DNA of 64,000 bases from Schlesneria sphaerica (GCF_044336245.1 NZ_CP172346.1:3720001-3784000); one strand, 5' to 3'; counted from the stretch's first letter, positions 37,346-47,464 are shown. The notes: generated by a model not told the origin, from the sequence alone. Program-made: numbers and translations.

Positions 37346-38413
37346 TTACAGGATTTCCAGTGTCGGCATCTTGGGTGCGACCAGCAGTTGCTTGGCCACC
37401 TGAATGGCGACCTGCTCGCAAATCTGAACTAGCGGTTCCCGTGACGGATTTTCTTCGGAGAACAGGGTCGAAATCCGCCCCGCGTCGCCTCGAATTCGAA
37501 TCCCTGAATCGATGGGAAGTTCGCCCAGAAACGGCACGTTCAATTCTTCCGCCATGGCCTTGGCTCCGCCTCGACCGAAGATCTCGCCCGACATGTTTTC
37601 GACAATGCCCAGAATAGGAATCTTGACCTGATTGAACATGCTGATCGCCTTGATCGCGTCGAGCAGCGCCACTTGTTGAGGTGAGCAGACGACGACGGCT
37701 CCGGCAAGACCGAGCAACTGCGAAAGGGTCAGCGAGATGTCGCCGGTACCGGGAGGCAGGTCGATGATCAGGTAGTCCAGATCACCCCAGTCGGTATCTT
37801 TCAGAAACTGGGTGATCGCACGGTGAAGCAGGGGGCCTCGCCAGATCACCGCCTGATCCGGTTTCAGAAAGTAGCCCATGGAGATGACCTTCAGGCCATC
37901 AACGTCAACAGGCTGAATCCGCTCGATCTCCTCACCCGATTCCGTCCTGACTTTAATGGCGGTAGGGCGATCCACAGACCCGACCATGTGAGGGACACTG
38001 GGCCCGTACACGTCCGCATCCATCAAACCAACTTTGCAACCGAGCGTCTTCAGACCATACGCCAGCGAAGTGGCGACGGTACTTTTGCCGACGCCCCCTT
38101 TACCGCTTCCGACAGCGATGACGTTCTTGGCGCGAAGCCCAATCGCACCACCGGACATTTTCCCTTGAACGACGGAAGTGAATTTCACCTCGACCGCCGT
38201 CACATCGGGCTGCCCCTCTTTCACCGCAGCGGTGATGGCATCAGAAATCCGGTGCTTCCCCGGATAAGCAGGGGTCGGAAGTTCAATTGTGACGTGGACC
38301 GTAGATCCCGTCGTTTGAACGGCTTTCACCATGTCCAGCTCACCAAAAGTCCGGCCAATTTCCGGGTCTTTCAGGCTGCGGACACGCTGCAACACCTCTG
38401 CTTCCGACAACAT
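37346..38413 (-). CDS. mrp: Mrp/NBP35-family P-loop ATPase (Fe-S carrier type)
   Basis: The 355-residue protein has an N-terminal MIP18 (DUF59) domain (1-85) with SLKDPEIGRTFGELDMVK, followed by the Mrp ATPase with deviant Walker A GSGKGGVGKST (102-112), DADVYGPSVPHM and DLPPGTGDISLTLSQL. Mrp/ApbC proteins carry [4Fe-4S] clusters bound by a CxxC motif after the VENMS segment. Here that segment reads VENMSGEIFGRGGAKAMA and the CxxC is absent. GGGAAG precedes ATG 38413; the frame is open 82 codons upstream but without protein character. It lies convergent to the GspE gene. Confidence 0.93.
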   Translation of the reverse strand: MLSEAEVLQRVRSLKDPEIGRTFGELDMVKAVQTTGSTVHVTIELPTPAYPGKHRISDAITAAVKEGQPDVTAVEVKFTSVVQGKMSGGAIGLRAKNVIAVGSGKGGVGKSTVATSLAYGLKTLGCKVGLMDADVYGPSVPHMVGSVDRPTAIKVRTESGEEIERIQPVDVDGLKVISMGYFLKPDQAVIWRGPLLHRAITQFLKDTDWGDLDYLIIDLPPGTGDISLTLSQLLGLAGAVVVCSPQQVALLDAIKAISMFNQVKIPILGIVENMSGEIFGRGGAKAMAEELNVPFLGELPIDSGIRIRGDAGRISTLFSEENPSREPLVQICEQVAIQVAKQLLVAPKMPTLEIL

Positions 38414-38823
38414 AGCCACTTCCCAATACTTCAGAAGAATTGAAATCACATTCATTTGTAGCAGCGCGACAACCGCCGGGCAATCACTGGCACACCGCCT
38501 GCGATGAGTTCGCAACGCGTTTCCCGACGGGATTCGGCGATCGGCAGGCTTCGCCATAAACTCCGGCCCCCAGTCGGGTAAGCCGTCTTTGGCCTCAGTA
38601 CGTCCACACGACGAAATGCACACATACCGCGCAAACATGCCTAACGACGAGGCAAGCATTTCGCTTCAGTTCTCCGAAGATTGTCTGGCAATGCCACAGA
38701 AAGCCGGCGATTGTTGGAATCCCAGTGAGATCGATTCACTTGGCATCCTGATTGCTTCCGAAACTTGCATAGCAGAGGCTTCTCAGCGCTTATTCTTCTG
38801 TTCCCAGACTGAAAGTACATCGA
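38414..38823. other. divergent region between mrp and glnN
   Basis: About 410 bases shared by two divergent promoters. A short open frame (38589-38834) crosses into glnN but has no protein character. No clear operator was seen. Confidence 0.45.
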
Positions 38824-41025
38824 ATGAGTGGTAGCACCGCCCGTTATCAGGCCATCCAGGCCGTCACGAACTACAAACCCATTTCAGCCCCGCTGAATTT
38901 CGCCGAAACTCCAAGCGGTGAACTCTTCGGAACCAACGTCTTCAGCATCAAGGTGATGAAAGACCGCCTGCCAAAGACCGTCTTCAAATCGGTGATGAAG
39001 ACCATTGAAATGGGCGAGCCACTCGATCCAAGCGTTGCTGATACCGTCGCCGCCGCGATGAAAGACTGGGCGATCGAGAAGGGTGCGACCCACTACGCTC
39101 ACATGTTCTACCCCCTGACCGGGATTAGCGCCGAGAAGCACGACAGCTTCCTGGCACCGGACGGCCTGGGTGGAGCCGTTAACGAATTCAGCGGTTCGGC
39201 TTTGACCCAGGGCGAGCCAGACGCATCCAGCTTCCCATCGGGGGGCATTCGCGCCACGTTCGAAGCCCGTGGTTACACCGCTTGGGACGTTACCAGCCCT
39301 GCCTTCATTCTCGAAAACCCCAACGGCACCACGCTGGTCATCCCGACCGCCTTCTTCTCATGGACCGGTGAAGCTCTCGACAAGAAGACTCCACTGCTGC
39401 GTTCGATGAAGGCACTGAACATCCACGCTCAGCGTGTGCTCAAGCTGTTCGGTCACAAGAATGTTCCTTTGGTCACCGCCTCGTGCGGTCCTGAACAGGA
39501 ATACTTCCTGATCGATCGCAACTTTTTCTTCGCTCGCCCTGACCTGATCAGCGCCGGCCGCACTCTGTTCGGAGCCAAGCCACCGAAGGGTCAAGAGTTC
39601 TGCGATCAGTACTTTGGTGCCATCCCAGACCGCGTCCTCGCTTTCATGCTCGACTGCGAGCGAGAACTCTTCAAGCTCGGCGTCCCCGTCAAGACTCGCC
39701 ACAACGAAGTGGCGCCAAGCCAGTATGAGATCGCCCCGATCTACGAAAACGCCAACGTCGCTGCAGACCATCAGCAGCTCATCATGATGACGCTGAAGCG
39801 AGTCGCCGCCAAGTACGGTCTCGAGTGCCTCCTGCACGAAAAGCCCTTCGCTGGCGTCAACGGTTCGGGCAAGCACTGCAACTGGTCGCTCGGCAATCCC
39901 GTTCAGGGGAACCTGCTGGAACCTGGCAAGACACCGCACGAAAACATGCAGTTCCTGGTGTTCTGTGCGGCTGTCATCCGGGGCGTCCACAAACACAGTT
40001 CACTCTTGCGTGCCGTTGTCGCTCACGCTGGCAACGATCATCGCCTCGGTGCCAACGAAGCTCCCCCCGCCATCATTTCGATCTTCCTCGGCGAGCAGCT
40101 TGCTGACGTCTTCGAGCAGATCAAGCAGAGTGGTTCTGCTTCCTCCAGCAAGCAGCCTGGTGTCATGACCGTCGGTGTCGACACCCTGCCAGCTCTGCCC
40201 AAGGACGCAGGCGATCGTAACCGAACCAGCCCCTTCGCCTTCACCGGAAACAAGTTCGAGTTCCGCGCTGTTGGTTCGAACCAGTCGCTGTCCGGTCCGC
40301 TGGTGGCCCTCAACACCATCATGGCCGAATCGCTGGACTACATCGCCACCGAATTGGAAAAGACCACCGGCGGTGATCCAGCCAAGCTCCCCGGGGCTGT
40401 CCAGAACCTGCTCAAATCAATTGCTAACGAACACGGCTCTGTCTGCTTCAATGGCGATGGGTACTCCGAAGAATGGCAATCGGAAGCCGCCCGCCGAGGC
40501 CTGCCCAACCTTAAGCAGACGATCGACGCGCTCCCCGCGATTACCCTGCCAGCCACGGTCGAAATGTTTGAAAAGTACAAGGTTCTCTCAGCACGCGAAG
40601 CGGCCAGCCGCGAAGAGATCTACTTCGAACAGTACGCCTTGACGCTGAACGTGGAAGCACGGCTCTCCCACGAAATCGCCAAGACGATCATCTATCCCGC
40701 TGCAGTCCGTTACCAGAGTGAACTCGCCGCAACCGCCGCCAACTGTAAGGCTGCGGGTGTCGACTTCGATGCCTCGCTACTGGTGAAGCTGAGTGGATTG
40801 ATTAAGTCGCTCAACGAGAAGATCGCCGTCTTGGAACACCTCAACGAAGAGGGCTGCCATGGTGGACACGGCGTTGCAAATCCAAAGCAAGCCGCCGAAC
40901 GTTGTGCAAAGAAGGTCAAGCCGGCGATGGAGGCCGTTCGCGAAGTCGTCGACGAACTCGAAACCCTCGTCGCCGACGACTACTGGCCACTTCCGACCTA
41001 CCAGGAAATGCTGTTCATCAAGTAA
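38824..41025 (+). CDS. glnN: type III glutamine synthetase
   Basis: The 733-residue protein matches GSIII (GlnN). The size is typical (about 700-730), and conserved segments are seen: ATHYAHMFYPLTGISAEKHDSF, SFPSGGIRATFEARGYTAWD, ASCGPEQEYFLID, FAGVNGSGKHCNWSL, GNDHRLGANEAPPA and NRTSPFAFTGNKFEFRAVG. It condenses glutamate and ammonia to glutamine with ATP in the cytoplasm. Codon use is visibly more biased (AAG, AAC, TTC, GTC) than in surrounding genes, as expected for a highly expressed enzyme. The ATG at 38824 fits the family N-terminus although no strong ribosome-binding site is seen. A very stable terminator follows at 41161. Confidence 0.96.
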   Translation: MSGSTARYQAIQAVTNYKPISAPLNFAETPSGELFGTNVFSIKVMKDRLPKTVFKSVMKTIEMGEPLDPSVADTVAAAMKDWAIEKGATHYAHMFYPLTGISAEKHDSFLAPDGLGGAVNEFSGSALTQGEPDASSFPSGGIRATFEARGYTAWDVTSPAFILENPNGTTLVIPTAFFSWTGEALDKKTPLLRSMKALNIHAQRVLKLFGHKNVPLVTASCGPEQEYFLIDRNFFFARPDLISAGRTLFGAKPPKGQEFCDQYFGAIPDRVLAFMLDCERELFKLGVPVKTRHNEVAPSQYEIAPIYENANVAADHQQLIMMTLKRVAAKYGLECLLHEKPFAGVNGSGKHCNWSLGNPVQGNLLEPGKTPHENMQFLVFCAAVIRGVHKHSSLLRAVVAHAGNDHRLGANEAPPAIISIFLGEQLADVFEQIKQSGSASSSKQPGVMTVGVDTLPALPKDAGDRNRTSPFAFTGNKFEFRAVGSNQSLSGPLVALNTIMAESLDYIATELEKTTGGDPAKLPGAVQNLLKSIANEHGSVCFNGDGYSEEWQSEAARRGLPNLKQTIDALPAITLPATVEMFEKYKVLSAREAASREEIYFEQYALTLNVEARLSHEIAKTIIYPAAVRYQSELAATAANCKAAGVDFDASLLVKLSGLIKSLNEKIAVLEHLNEEGCHGGHGVANPKQAAERCAKKVKPAMEAVREVVDELETLVADDYWPLPTYQEMLFIK

Positions 41026-41160
41026 GCCTCGTCGCCAGGCCTGAACGACTGCGGGAATCACAGAGTGAACTCGCGGTCTCTGTAGGGTGTTGAGCAGAAA
41101 CTGCTACAGGTCTGAGGCAACTCTCTCAGGCCTGTGGTCGATAAAATTGAGCTGAGCCAG

Positions 41161-41197
41161 AAAGACCCGGGACGTTTACGTCCCGGGTCTTTCCTTT
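41161..41197 (+). terminator. strong intrinsic terminator of glnN
   Basis: Fourteen-base perfect arms, AAAGACCCGGGACG (41161-41174) and CGTCCCGGGTCTTT (41179-41192), enclose the loop TTTA and are followed by CCTTTT. It ends the glnN transcript. Confidence 0.92.
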
Positions 41198-41331
41198 TCG
41201 CGAAGCAAGATCCTTTTCAACCTCCGCCTCTACCGTCGAAATTCCGTCTCACAGATGGTTATGATCTCTCGTTCGTCTGGCGCCCGCCGCCGATGGCCTG
41301 TTGACCCCCGACACACATCGAAAAGACGGTT

Positions 41332-44073
41332 ATGGGCATTTCGCCGAGAATCATGAATTCGCGTAGAGTACGGCCTGCAAACCGCAGTCTCTCGTACATG
41401 AGTCTGCAACATTCAGGTCCTGCGGGAACGCGCTACACAAAACGTCAGCACGCAATCGGGACACCGGTGATTCGCTGCGTTGCGTACGTGCTGTTCGTTG
41501 CCCTGAGCCTGCCGGGCAGTGACGCCGCGTTGTGTCTGGCTGCAGAAGATAAAAAACCGTCGACCCCCGCTCCCGCCGTCGCGCCGGATCAACAGGCCGA
41601 ACCGGGCACTGCGGACACGCTACCGCTTTACACGGACATGGAGCTTCCCGCAGCAGAAGAATTGCTGCGATCCAAGCCCTTTGACTGGATCGTGCTGAAA
41701 TCCAATGAAGTCCTCATCGTGGAACCGGTCCCGCTTCGCCCCGACACGCTCGCATCGATGAATCTGGAATATGAGCGTCATCTGAAAGGACGCGCGGGAT
41801 TCCGGGAAGGAAATGATCGTCTGGGCGAACGCCGCAGAAGCTTTCAGTCTCTGCCGATCACTCTGCTGGAGCCGGGGGAAGAGCAAGACCCTGATTACCT
41901 TCTCGAAACGAAGGTAATCCTGAAGATCGACTACTTCGAAGATCTGGTTCTGCGTCGGGCCAGTCTTCTCATCGATGAACGAAACGTTCCACTCGCCTAC
42001 GACTTGCTGCTGCTGGTCGACAGGCGTCATCGCGAGAACAACGTGCGATTGAAAGAAGCGTATCAGGCCATGCGCCGCGAGGAGGCCGAGATCGCGGCCG
42101 GCGACGAACGCGAACGCTTTACGCTCCCGGAACCGCCCCCCTTAAAGCTCAGTGCGACCTGGCCGAAATTTGACGAACTCTACCAGAAACTGTTGATGAC
42201 CGATGCCGAGTTGCGGAACCAGCGAGGGGATCGGGAAGGGGCCGTTCGCCTGTTAGAAGACCTGTGGGACCGCAACTCGTCCTACCCCGAACTTTCCCTG
42301 CGGCTGGGTCAGGTGATTGATCTGCTGATCAATGAACTCGGAGACCAGGAACGCTATCGCGAAGCCCGCTATTTCCTGAAGCGATTAACGGCTCGTGAAG
42401 CACAGCATCCGATCGCACTCAAGTGGAAGGCGGAACTGATCAGCCGGACGACCGCCATGATGGAAGAGGCTCGACGAGCTTCCGCCGAAGGAAACACGGG
42501 CGTTGGCGCACGGCTGGTCGATCGGGCTGCCCGGATCTGGCCCGAGACACCCGGTCTGCGGGAAGCACATCGAGAACTGACGGAGCGACATCAGATCATC
42601 CGTCTTGGAGTCTTGCGACTTCCGGGTGAGGCCACCAGCTATCCCTACCCGACGGCCAGCGACACACTCGCCACGAGCCTGACGGCACAACCTCTGTTTG
42701 AACCGACTCGGGTTGATGAACGGGGTGTCCGCTACCGCTCGCAAATCGTAGAAGCCTGGGAACCACAAGATCTGGGACGTCAGGTTCAGTTTACGGTCCG
42801 ACTGCGGCGAGCCGACTGGGAAGCCCGACCCCTGATCACTTCTTTCGATATCGTTGACGAATTGTCGCGGAAACTGGATCCGCAGTCCCCCCTCTTTGAC
42901 GCGCGGCTCGCTGGGGCGATCGTCAAAGCCGTTCCCCAGTCACCCTCTCAATTCACCGTCCATTTTCGGCGACTGCCACTGCGGCTCGAATCCCTGCTTC
43001 AGTTCCCGGTCTCTCTGGCAGATCCCCAGGCGCTGAACCCGGACCTGTTCGCAGGGGCGCTCCCCTCGGCGGGTCGCCAGCGTTTTTTCGAGACGGAACG
43101 GGACGCACGATCGGTCACCTATCGTCGGGTACGCCCCCAGCCTGCCACGTTGAAGGCCCGCCACGTGGAAGAGGTCGTCCACGTTCGCTACGACAACTGG
43201 GAACGTGCCCTGCAGGGACTGATGCGGGGAGAGATTACCGGGATCCCGTTCGCCGATCTGCAGGATGTGAGAGTGCTGCAGGATGATAATCGTTTTCTCG
43301 TCACCCCTTATGCCCTGCCGATCTCTCACATGATCATGTTCAATCCCTCAACACCCGTCCTGCGTGATGCACAGCTTCGTCGCGCCATGTCGCTGGCGAT
43401 CCCCCGCAGTCAATTAATCGAGCAATCGATTCTGGCCGGTGTCAACGCACGCCTCGCGCGTTTAACGGCGACCCCGTTTCCAACCGTCAGCTACGGACAC
43501 AATCGCTTACTCGAAGGTCCGCCGTACGATCCCCAGCGCGCTGCGGCGCTCGTCCTGACAGCCAAAAAGCAACTGGGTGGCAGTGAGCTTCCCGTGTTGC
43601 GAATCGCGGCTCCTCCGGATTCCCGCATTCGTGCCAGCGTTCAGTCGATGATCGAGCACTGGCGGCGAGTTGGTCTCTCGGTGCAATTGAACGAGAGCAC
43701 CGTCGCGGCAACTCACGATGACTACGACCTGATCTACCGGACAGAGCGAGTGATCGAACCGCTGATTGATCTGTGGCCGCTGCTGACTCAGCACTCTGAC
43801 ACGCGCGTCGATGCGCTCAGGCCTCTTCCCGAACGTGTTCGCCGGCAGCTACTGGAACTGGAGCGTGTCAACGACTGGACCTCCGCAACCGGTCTATTAC
43901 ACCGTATCGAAGCCGAGCTGCTGATCGAAACCCGATTCATCCCCTTGTGGGAAGTCGATGAATACTTCGTCACTCGCCGTAACCTGAACGGTCAGCCCGC
44001 GCGGTTGATGCATCCCTTCCAGGATGTCGAGCGATGGACGCTTCAATCCTGGTACCCGCAGGACACTCCCTGA
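41332..44073 (+). CDS. exported TPR-like / SBP_bac_5 fusion protein
   Basis: The 913-residue product has an N-terminal export signal (about 48-66) and a helical, TPR-like region (about 90-415) with SLLIDERNVPLAYDLLLLVDRR and REGAVRLLEDLWDRNSSYPEL. A C-terminal domain (about 425-905) resembles family-5 extracellular solute-binding proteins. The latter has TASDTLATSLTAQPLFEPT, VRLRRADWEARPLITSFDIVDEL and DAQLRRAMSLAIPRSQLIEQ, all typical of DppA/OppA/SgrR-type folds. No ABC permease or ATPase is nearby, so import is doubtful. Three in-frame ATGs (41332, 41353, 41398) precede the signal without a clear ribosome-binding site. The gene ends in TGATG, overlapping the next start. Confidence 0.82.
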   Translation: MGISPRIMNSRRVRPANRSLSYMSLQHSGPAGTRYTKRQHAIGTPVIRCVAYVLFVALSLPGSDAALCLAAEDKKPSTPAPAVAPDQQAEPGTADTLPLYTDMELPAAEELLRSKPFDWIVLKSNEVLIVEPVPLRPDTLASMNLEYERHLKGRAGFREGNDRLGERRRSFQSLPITLLEPGEEQDPDYLLETKVILKIDYFEDLVLRRASLLIDERNVPLAYDLLLLVDRRHRENNVRLKEAYQAMRREEAEIAAGDERERFTLPEPPPLKLSATWPKFDELYQKLLMTDAELRNQRGDREGAVRLLEDLWDRNSSYPELSLRLGQVIDLLINELGDQERYREARYFLKRLTAREAQHPIALKWKAELISRTTAMMEEARRASAEGNTGVGARLVDRAARIWPETPGLREAHRELTERHQIIRLGVLRLPGEATSYPYPTASDTLATSLTAQPLFEPTRVDERGVRYRSQIVEAWEPQDLGRQVQFTVRLRRADWEARPLITSFDIVDELSRKLDPQSPLFDARLAGAIVKAVPQSPSQFTVHFRRLPLRLESLLQFPVSLADPQALNPDLFAGALPSAGRQRFFETERDARSVTYRRVRPQPATLKARHVEEVVHVRYDNWERALQGLMRGEITGIPFADLQDVRVLQDDNRFLVTPYALPISHMIMFNPSTPVLRDAQLRRAMSLAIPRSQLIEQSILAGVNARLARLTATPFPTVSYGHNRLLEGPPYDPQRAAALVLTAKKQLGGSELPVLRIAAPPDSRIRASVQSMIEHWRRVGLSVQLNESTVAATHDDYDLIYRTERVIEPLIDLWPLLTQHSDTRVDALRPLPERVRRQLLELERVNDWTSATGLLHRIEAELLIETRFIPLWEVDEYFVTRRNLNGQPARLMHPFQDVERWTLQSWYPQDTP

Positions 44074-45590
44074 TGGCTCCGCTCACACAGTTCTGCCGAA
44101 TTCTCTGCCTGCTCTGCAGCGGCATGGCCATCGTCGCCCGTTCCGTCGCTGCGGCTGAGAGCCCCTCCGTCAAATCCGCCCACGATGCTGTCGAATATGA
44201 ACGGCGGCCTTATGAGGTGCGACTGCTGCTGGCATGCGATCCTCTGTCCGCAAGCGCCACGGTTCAGGACACCACCGTCCGTGAGATCCAGCAGGCCGCC
44301 CTTCGCTGTGTCGGCGAACTGTGGTCTCTGACCACGATTCCCGTTTCATGGCTGAGCCTTCCCAGCCGGACGGGGTTGGAGCGGATCAACAAGGGGTCAC
44401 TGGCGCAACACCACCCTGAGGGGGCCCCGGATGTCTGGTTCGCGGCCGTCGTGGAGTCTCTGGCAGTCGGAAAGCGAGTCAGTGTTCGGTCATGGCAGTT
44501 TGACGTTCAGCTCCAGACCGAAATTGCTTCGGTCGATGTCATGGACGACCGAGACTTGCCGATCGAGATCTTGAAACTCTGCAGGACCCTGATGCGGCCG
44601 ATGGGGATCGTCGAGCAGGTCGATAACAAGGATGTGCGAATTCGACTGCGTGGCGGAGAATTGAATCCTCCAGATCCCTCATTCGCCCAACTGCAACCCG
44701 GTGACCTCATGGTTCCGTTTCTGGCTTATCGCAATCGCGAACAGGTGATCGAGAAATTGCAGCCAATCCCCTGGACTTATATCACCGTTAAGGACGCTAA
44801 TGGCTCGGTGGTCCGGGGGGCCGTCGAAAGCGGCCTCAGACTGGCGCTGGGAGGAAAAAAACGGGGCCGGATCGACACCCTGGTCGTGGCCGTTCGACCT
44901 CAGTTCTCACAGACGCAGCTTCAACTGGTCACACAAGGACGAACCCCCTTACCTCTGGCGGCCCATCGTGTCGAAGTGCGAAGTGAGGCGATGATTCCCC
45001 GGGCGACACCCGAAGACCCCGATGTCGATCCCGGTTCGACTCTACTGGCCGATGAGCTGACCAATCGACAGGGCTACCTCGAGGTTTCACGTTTTCCCGA
45101 AAAGACGCTTGTCTGGTTGTTTGTCTACAGTGGTCAGAATCTGCTGGCCCGTGTTCCGTTCATTCCTGGAGTCGCGGCGCATACCCGGCTGGAAGTTCCT
45201 GACGACTCCACGCGGTTCGCCGCCGAAGCCGACCTGCAGATGCTTCAGGGGGAAGTGATTGACGCCGTCGCTCTGCGGAACACGGCCATCTCCACAATTC
45301 GCGCAGCCGCCAGCAAAGACGACTGGGCCACGGTCAATCAGAAACTGGCACTCCTCAAACAGCAGGAGAGCTCGACGAAACTGATTGAACGCCTGCTGGC
45401 TGTTCGTGTCGCCGGAGTGGCTGCAGCACAGGCGAATAAGGACAAATCGGCACAGGCCCGTATCAACCGCATGTGTGATGAGGCGGTGACACTGATCAAG
45501 ACGCATCTGTCAGACGACAAGATTCGGCAACTCAGCGAGGAAATGGAAGCACTTCAAGCCCAGGAGAAAGACTCTGACAGCGCGCAGTGA
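44073..45590 (+). CDS. exported hypothetical protein coupled to the TPR-SBP fusion
   Basis: The 505-residue product has a signal peptide (cut near VAAAESPSV) and no recognised family. A first domain (about 35-190) is followed by a possible beta-rich part (about 200-390), with LVPFLAYRNREQV-like strands and an EVSRFPEKTLVWLFVYSGQNLLARVP stretch, and by a helical C-terminus (about 400-500). Its ATG overlaps the stop codon of the preceding gene in TGATG, with AGGACA upstream, so the two proteins are translationally coupled and probably act in one complex or pathway. An in-frame ATG at 44034 would overlap the preceding gene by 40 bases and is less likely. Confidence 0.78.
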   Translation: MAPLTQFCRILCLLCSGMAIVARSVAAAESPSVKSAHDAVEYERRPYEVRLLLACDPLSASATVQDTTVREIQQAALRCVGELWSLTTIPVSWLSLPSRTGLERINKGSLAQHHPEGAPDVWFAAVVESLAVGKRVSVRSWQFDVQLQTEIASVDVMDDRDLPIEILKLCRTLMRPMGIVEQVDNKDVRIRLRGGELNPPDPSFAQLQPGDLMVPFLAYRNREQVIEKLQPIPWTYITVKDANGSVVRGAVESGLRLALGGKKRGRIDTLVVAVRPQFSQTQLQLVTQGRTPLPLAAHRVEVRSEAMIPRATPEDPDVDPGSTLLADELTNRQGYLEVSRFPEKTLVWLFVYSGQNLLARVPFIPGVAAHTRLEVPDDSTRFAAEADLQMLQGEVIDAVALRNTAISTIRAAASKDDWATVNQKLALLKQQESSTKLIERLLAVRVAGVAAAQANKDKSAQARINRMCDEAVTLIKTHLSDDKIRQLSEEMEALQAQEKDSDSAQ

Positions 45591-45789
45591 TCTCGCTGGC
45601 CAGACGCGGGTGCGATGCGGAAAGCCGCCTGAGCGACGGAATTGTCAGTCCCCCTGACTTCCCAGCAGTGGCAGCATGTGGGTGGTTACGTCTATAAAAC
45701 AGGTCTGCGTTGCGCGCAACATTCCGCAACGGGTCATACAGTGTGACGTCCGTCGCGGGCAGGTCCTGTTGAGCAGAGGAAAAATCGTG

Positions 45790-46233
45790 ATGAATTCGCT
45801 CAAAATTCTGATGGGGTCGCTGGCTTTGGTCGGTTTGGGGATGGGTCTCGGCTGGACAATCCGGCCGGTACTGGCAGAACCCGAAAAGCCCGCTCACGTC
45901 TACGAACTGCGGACCTACACGACCGAGCCAGGAAAACTGCCGGCATTGCATGCCCGGTTCCGCGACCACACGGTCCGGCTGTTTGAAAAGCACGGCATGA
46001 AAAATGTCATTTACCTGACCCCCGTTGATGCCGATGGAAAACCGGTCGACAACAAGCTGGTCTATCTGCTGGCTCACAAGAGTCAGGACGCCGCCAAAGC
46101 CTCGTTCGACAGCTTCCGGCAGGATCCTGACTGGAAAGCCGCACGCGAAGCGTCTGAGAAAGATGGCAAGATTCTGGCTGTCGCGCCGGAATCAATCTTC
46201 TACGTTCCTACGGACTACTCGCCCTTGAAGTAA
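45790..46233 (+). CDS. exported NIPSNAP-family protein
   Basis: The 147-residue protein has a signal peptide or anchor (about 5-25) and one NIPSNAP (dimeric alpha-beta barrel) domain starting HVYELRTYTTEPGKLPALHARFRDHT and including HGMKNVIYLTP and ASFDSFRQDPDWKAARE. AGAGGAAA lies before the ATG at 45790. NIPSNAP proteins have no settled enzymatic function; exported forms are frequent in planctomycetes. mtnA follows 21 bases downstream and may be cotranscribed. Confidence 0.9.
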   Translation: MNSLKILMGSLALVGLGMGLGWTIRPVLAEPEKPAHVYELRTYTTEPGKLPALHARFRDHTVRLFEKHGMKNVIYLTPVDADGKPVDNKLVYLLAHKSQDAAKASFDSFRQDPDWKAAREASEKDGKILAVAPESIFYVPTDYSPLK

Positions 46234-46254
46234 GGTGCGATTCAAGAGACGACT

Positions 46255-47322
46255 ATGAATAATCCTCGACCTGCTGTTTCCTGGGTAGGAGACGCGCCTT
46301 CGGGCGCTCTTCAACTGATTGATCAGACTTTGCTACCGGTAGAATACCGCGAAATCCGCTGCGCCACGGCGGAAGTGGTGTGGGAAGCCATCAAGTCGCT
46401 ACGAGTGCGTGGTGCTCCGGCCATCGGTGTTGCAGCCGCATACGGCGTCGTGGTCGGGTGCCAGCCCGTTGCTCAGTCAACCCGGGCGGATTTCAACGCA
46501 AAGCTGGACTCGGTCGTCCAGTATCTCGCCGGGAGTCGTCCCACTGCCGTGAACCTCTTCTGGGGTCTGGATCGCATGCGGCGAGTGGCCGATGCCTCGC
46601 CGTCGCTGGGATCTGCCGAGATGCTCGATCGACTGCTCGAAGAAGCCAAGGCGATCGAGCTCGAAGATCGAGAGATGTGTGCATCCATCGCTCGCCACGG
46701 CCTTCCTTTACTGAGCGAATGCAAGGGGGTCTTGACCCACTGTAATACCGGTGGACTGGCAACGGCAGGTGACGGGACGGCCCTGGCGGTGATCTTCGCC
46801 GCCGCACGGCAGAACCCCGAACTCCAGGTCTACGCCGATGAAACCCGGCCGCTGCTGCAAGGGGCTCGACTGACGGCGTGGGAACTGATGCAGCGCGGCG
46901 TCTCTGCCACGCTGATCTGTGACTCGATGGCCGGCTGGGTCATGCACGAAGGCCGCGTCCAGGCTGTCATTGTCGGGGCAGACCGCATTGCCGCAAATGG
47001 TGACTCTGCCAATAAGATCGGTACGTATTCGCTCTCGATCCTGGCGAAGGCCCACAACATCCCGTTCTACGTTGCGGCTCCCTCCAGCACGTTCGATCTG
47101 ACAATCGAAAGCGGAAAAGAGATCCCCATCGAAGAACGTGCCTCTGCCGAGATCACGCACGCGTTCGGGAAGCAGACGGCTCCTGACCAGTGCATGACCT
47201 ACAACCCGGCATTCGATGTCGCACCCGCGACTCACATCACGGCACTGATTACGGAAAAAGGGGTCATTCAGCCCGTCACGAAAGAACGAATCCACGCCGT
47301 CCTGACCGGCAACGGACAGTAA
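46255..47322 (+). CDS. mtnA: S-methyl-5-thioribose-1-phosphate isomerase
   Basis: The 355-residue protein matches MtnA, which converts methylthioribose-1-phosphate to methylthioribulose-1-phosphate in the methionine salvage pathway. It carries the conserved RGAPAIG (52-58), the active-site cysteine C163 in THCNTGGLAT and the aspartate D243 in VGADRIAANGDSANKIGTY. The C-terminal TYNPAFDVAP motif is also present. The length is normal and the start is supported by GAGACGAC just upstream. eIF2B-like relatives lack this combination of Cys and Asp, so the assignment is firm. No other salvage genes (mtnB, mtnK, mtnP) are seen in the window. Confidence 0.95.
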   Translation: MNNPRPAVSWVGDAPSGALQLIDQTLLPVEYREIRCATAEVVWEAIKSLRVRGAPAIGVAAAYGVVVGCQPVAQSTRADFNAKLDSVVQYLAGSRPTAVNLFWGLDRMRRVADASPSLGSAEMLDRLLEEAKAIELEDREMCASIARHGLPLLSECKGVLTHCNTGGLATAGDGTALAVIFAAARQNPELQVYADETRPLLQGARLTAWELMQRGVSATLICDSMAGWVMHEGRVQAVIVGADRIAANGDSANKIGTYSLSILAKAHNIPFYVAAPSSTFDLTIESGKEIPIEERASAEITHAFGKQTAPDQCMTYNPAFDVAPATHITALITEKGVIQPVTKERIHAVLTGNGQ

Positions 47323-47464
47323 GGCCACAGTAACACCACCGCCGAGTAACAACACCGTCGAGTGCGCGATAAGCCTGCGGAGACAAATGTCATTTCGCAC
47401 GTTTATCGCTCACACTGCGGCGGTGCCCCCTTGTCACGACCGTCTCTTCCTGGGGTACAGACTG

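Noticed and set aside
38589..38834. 81-codon plus-strand frame overlapping the glnN start
   Set aside because: No protein-like composition or ribosome-binding site; it lies in the divergent promoter region.
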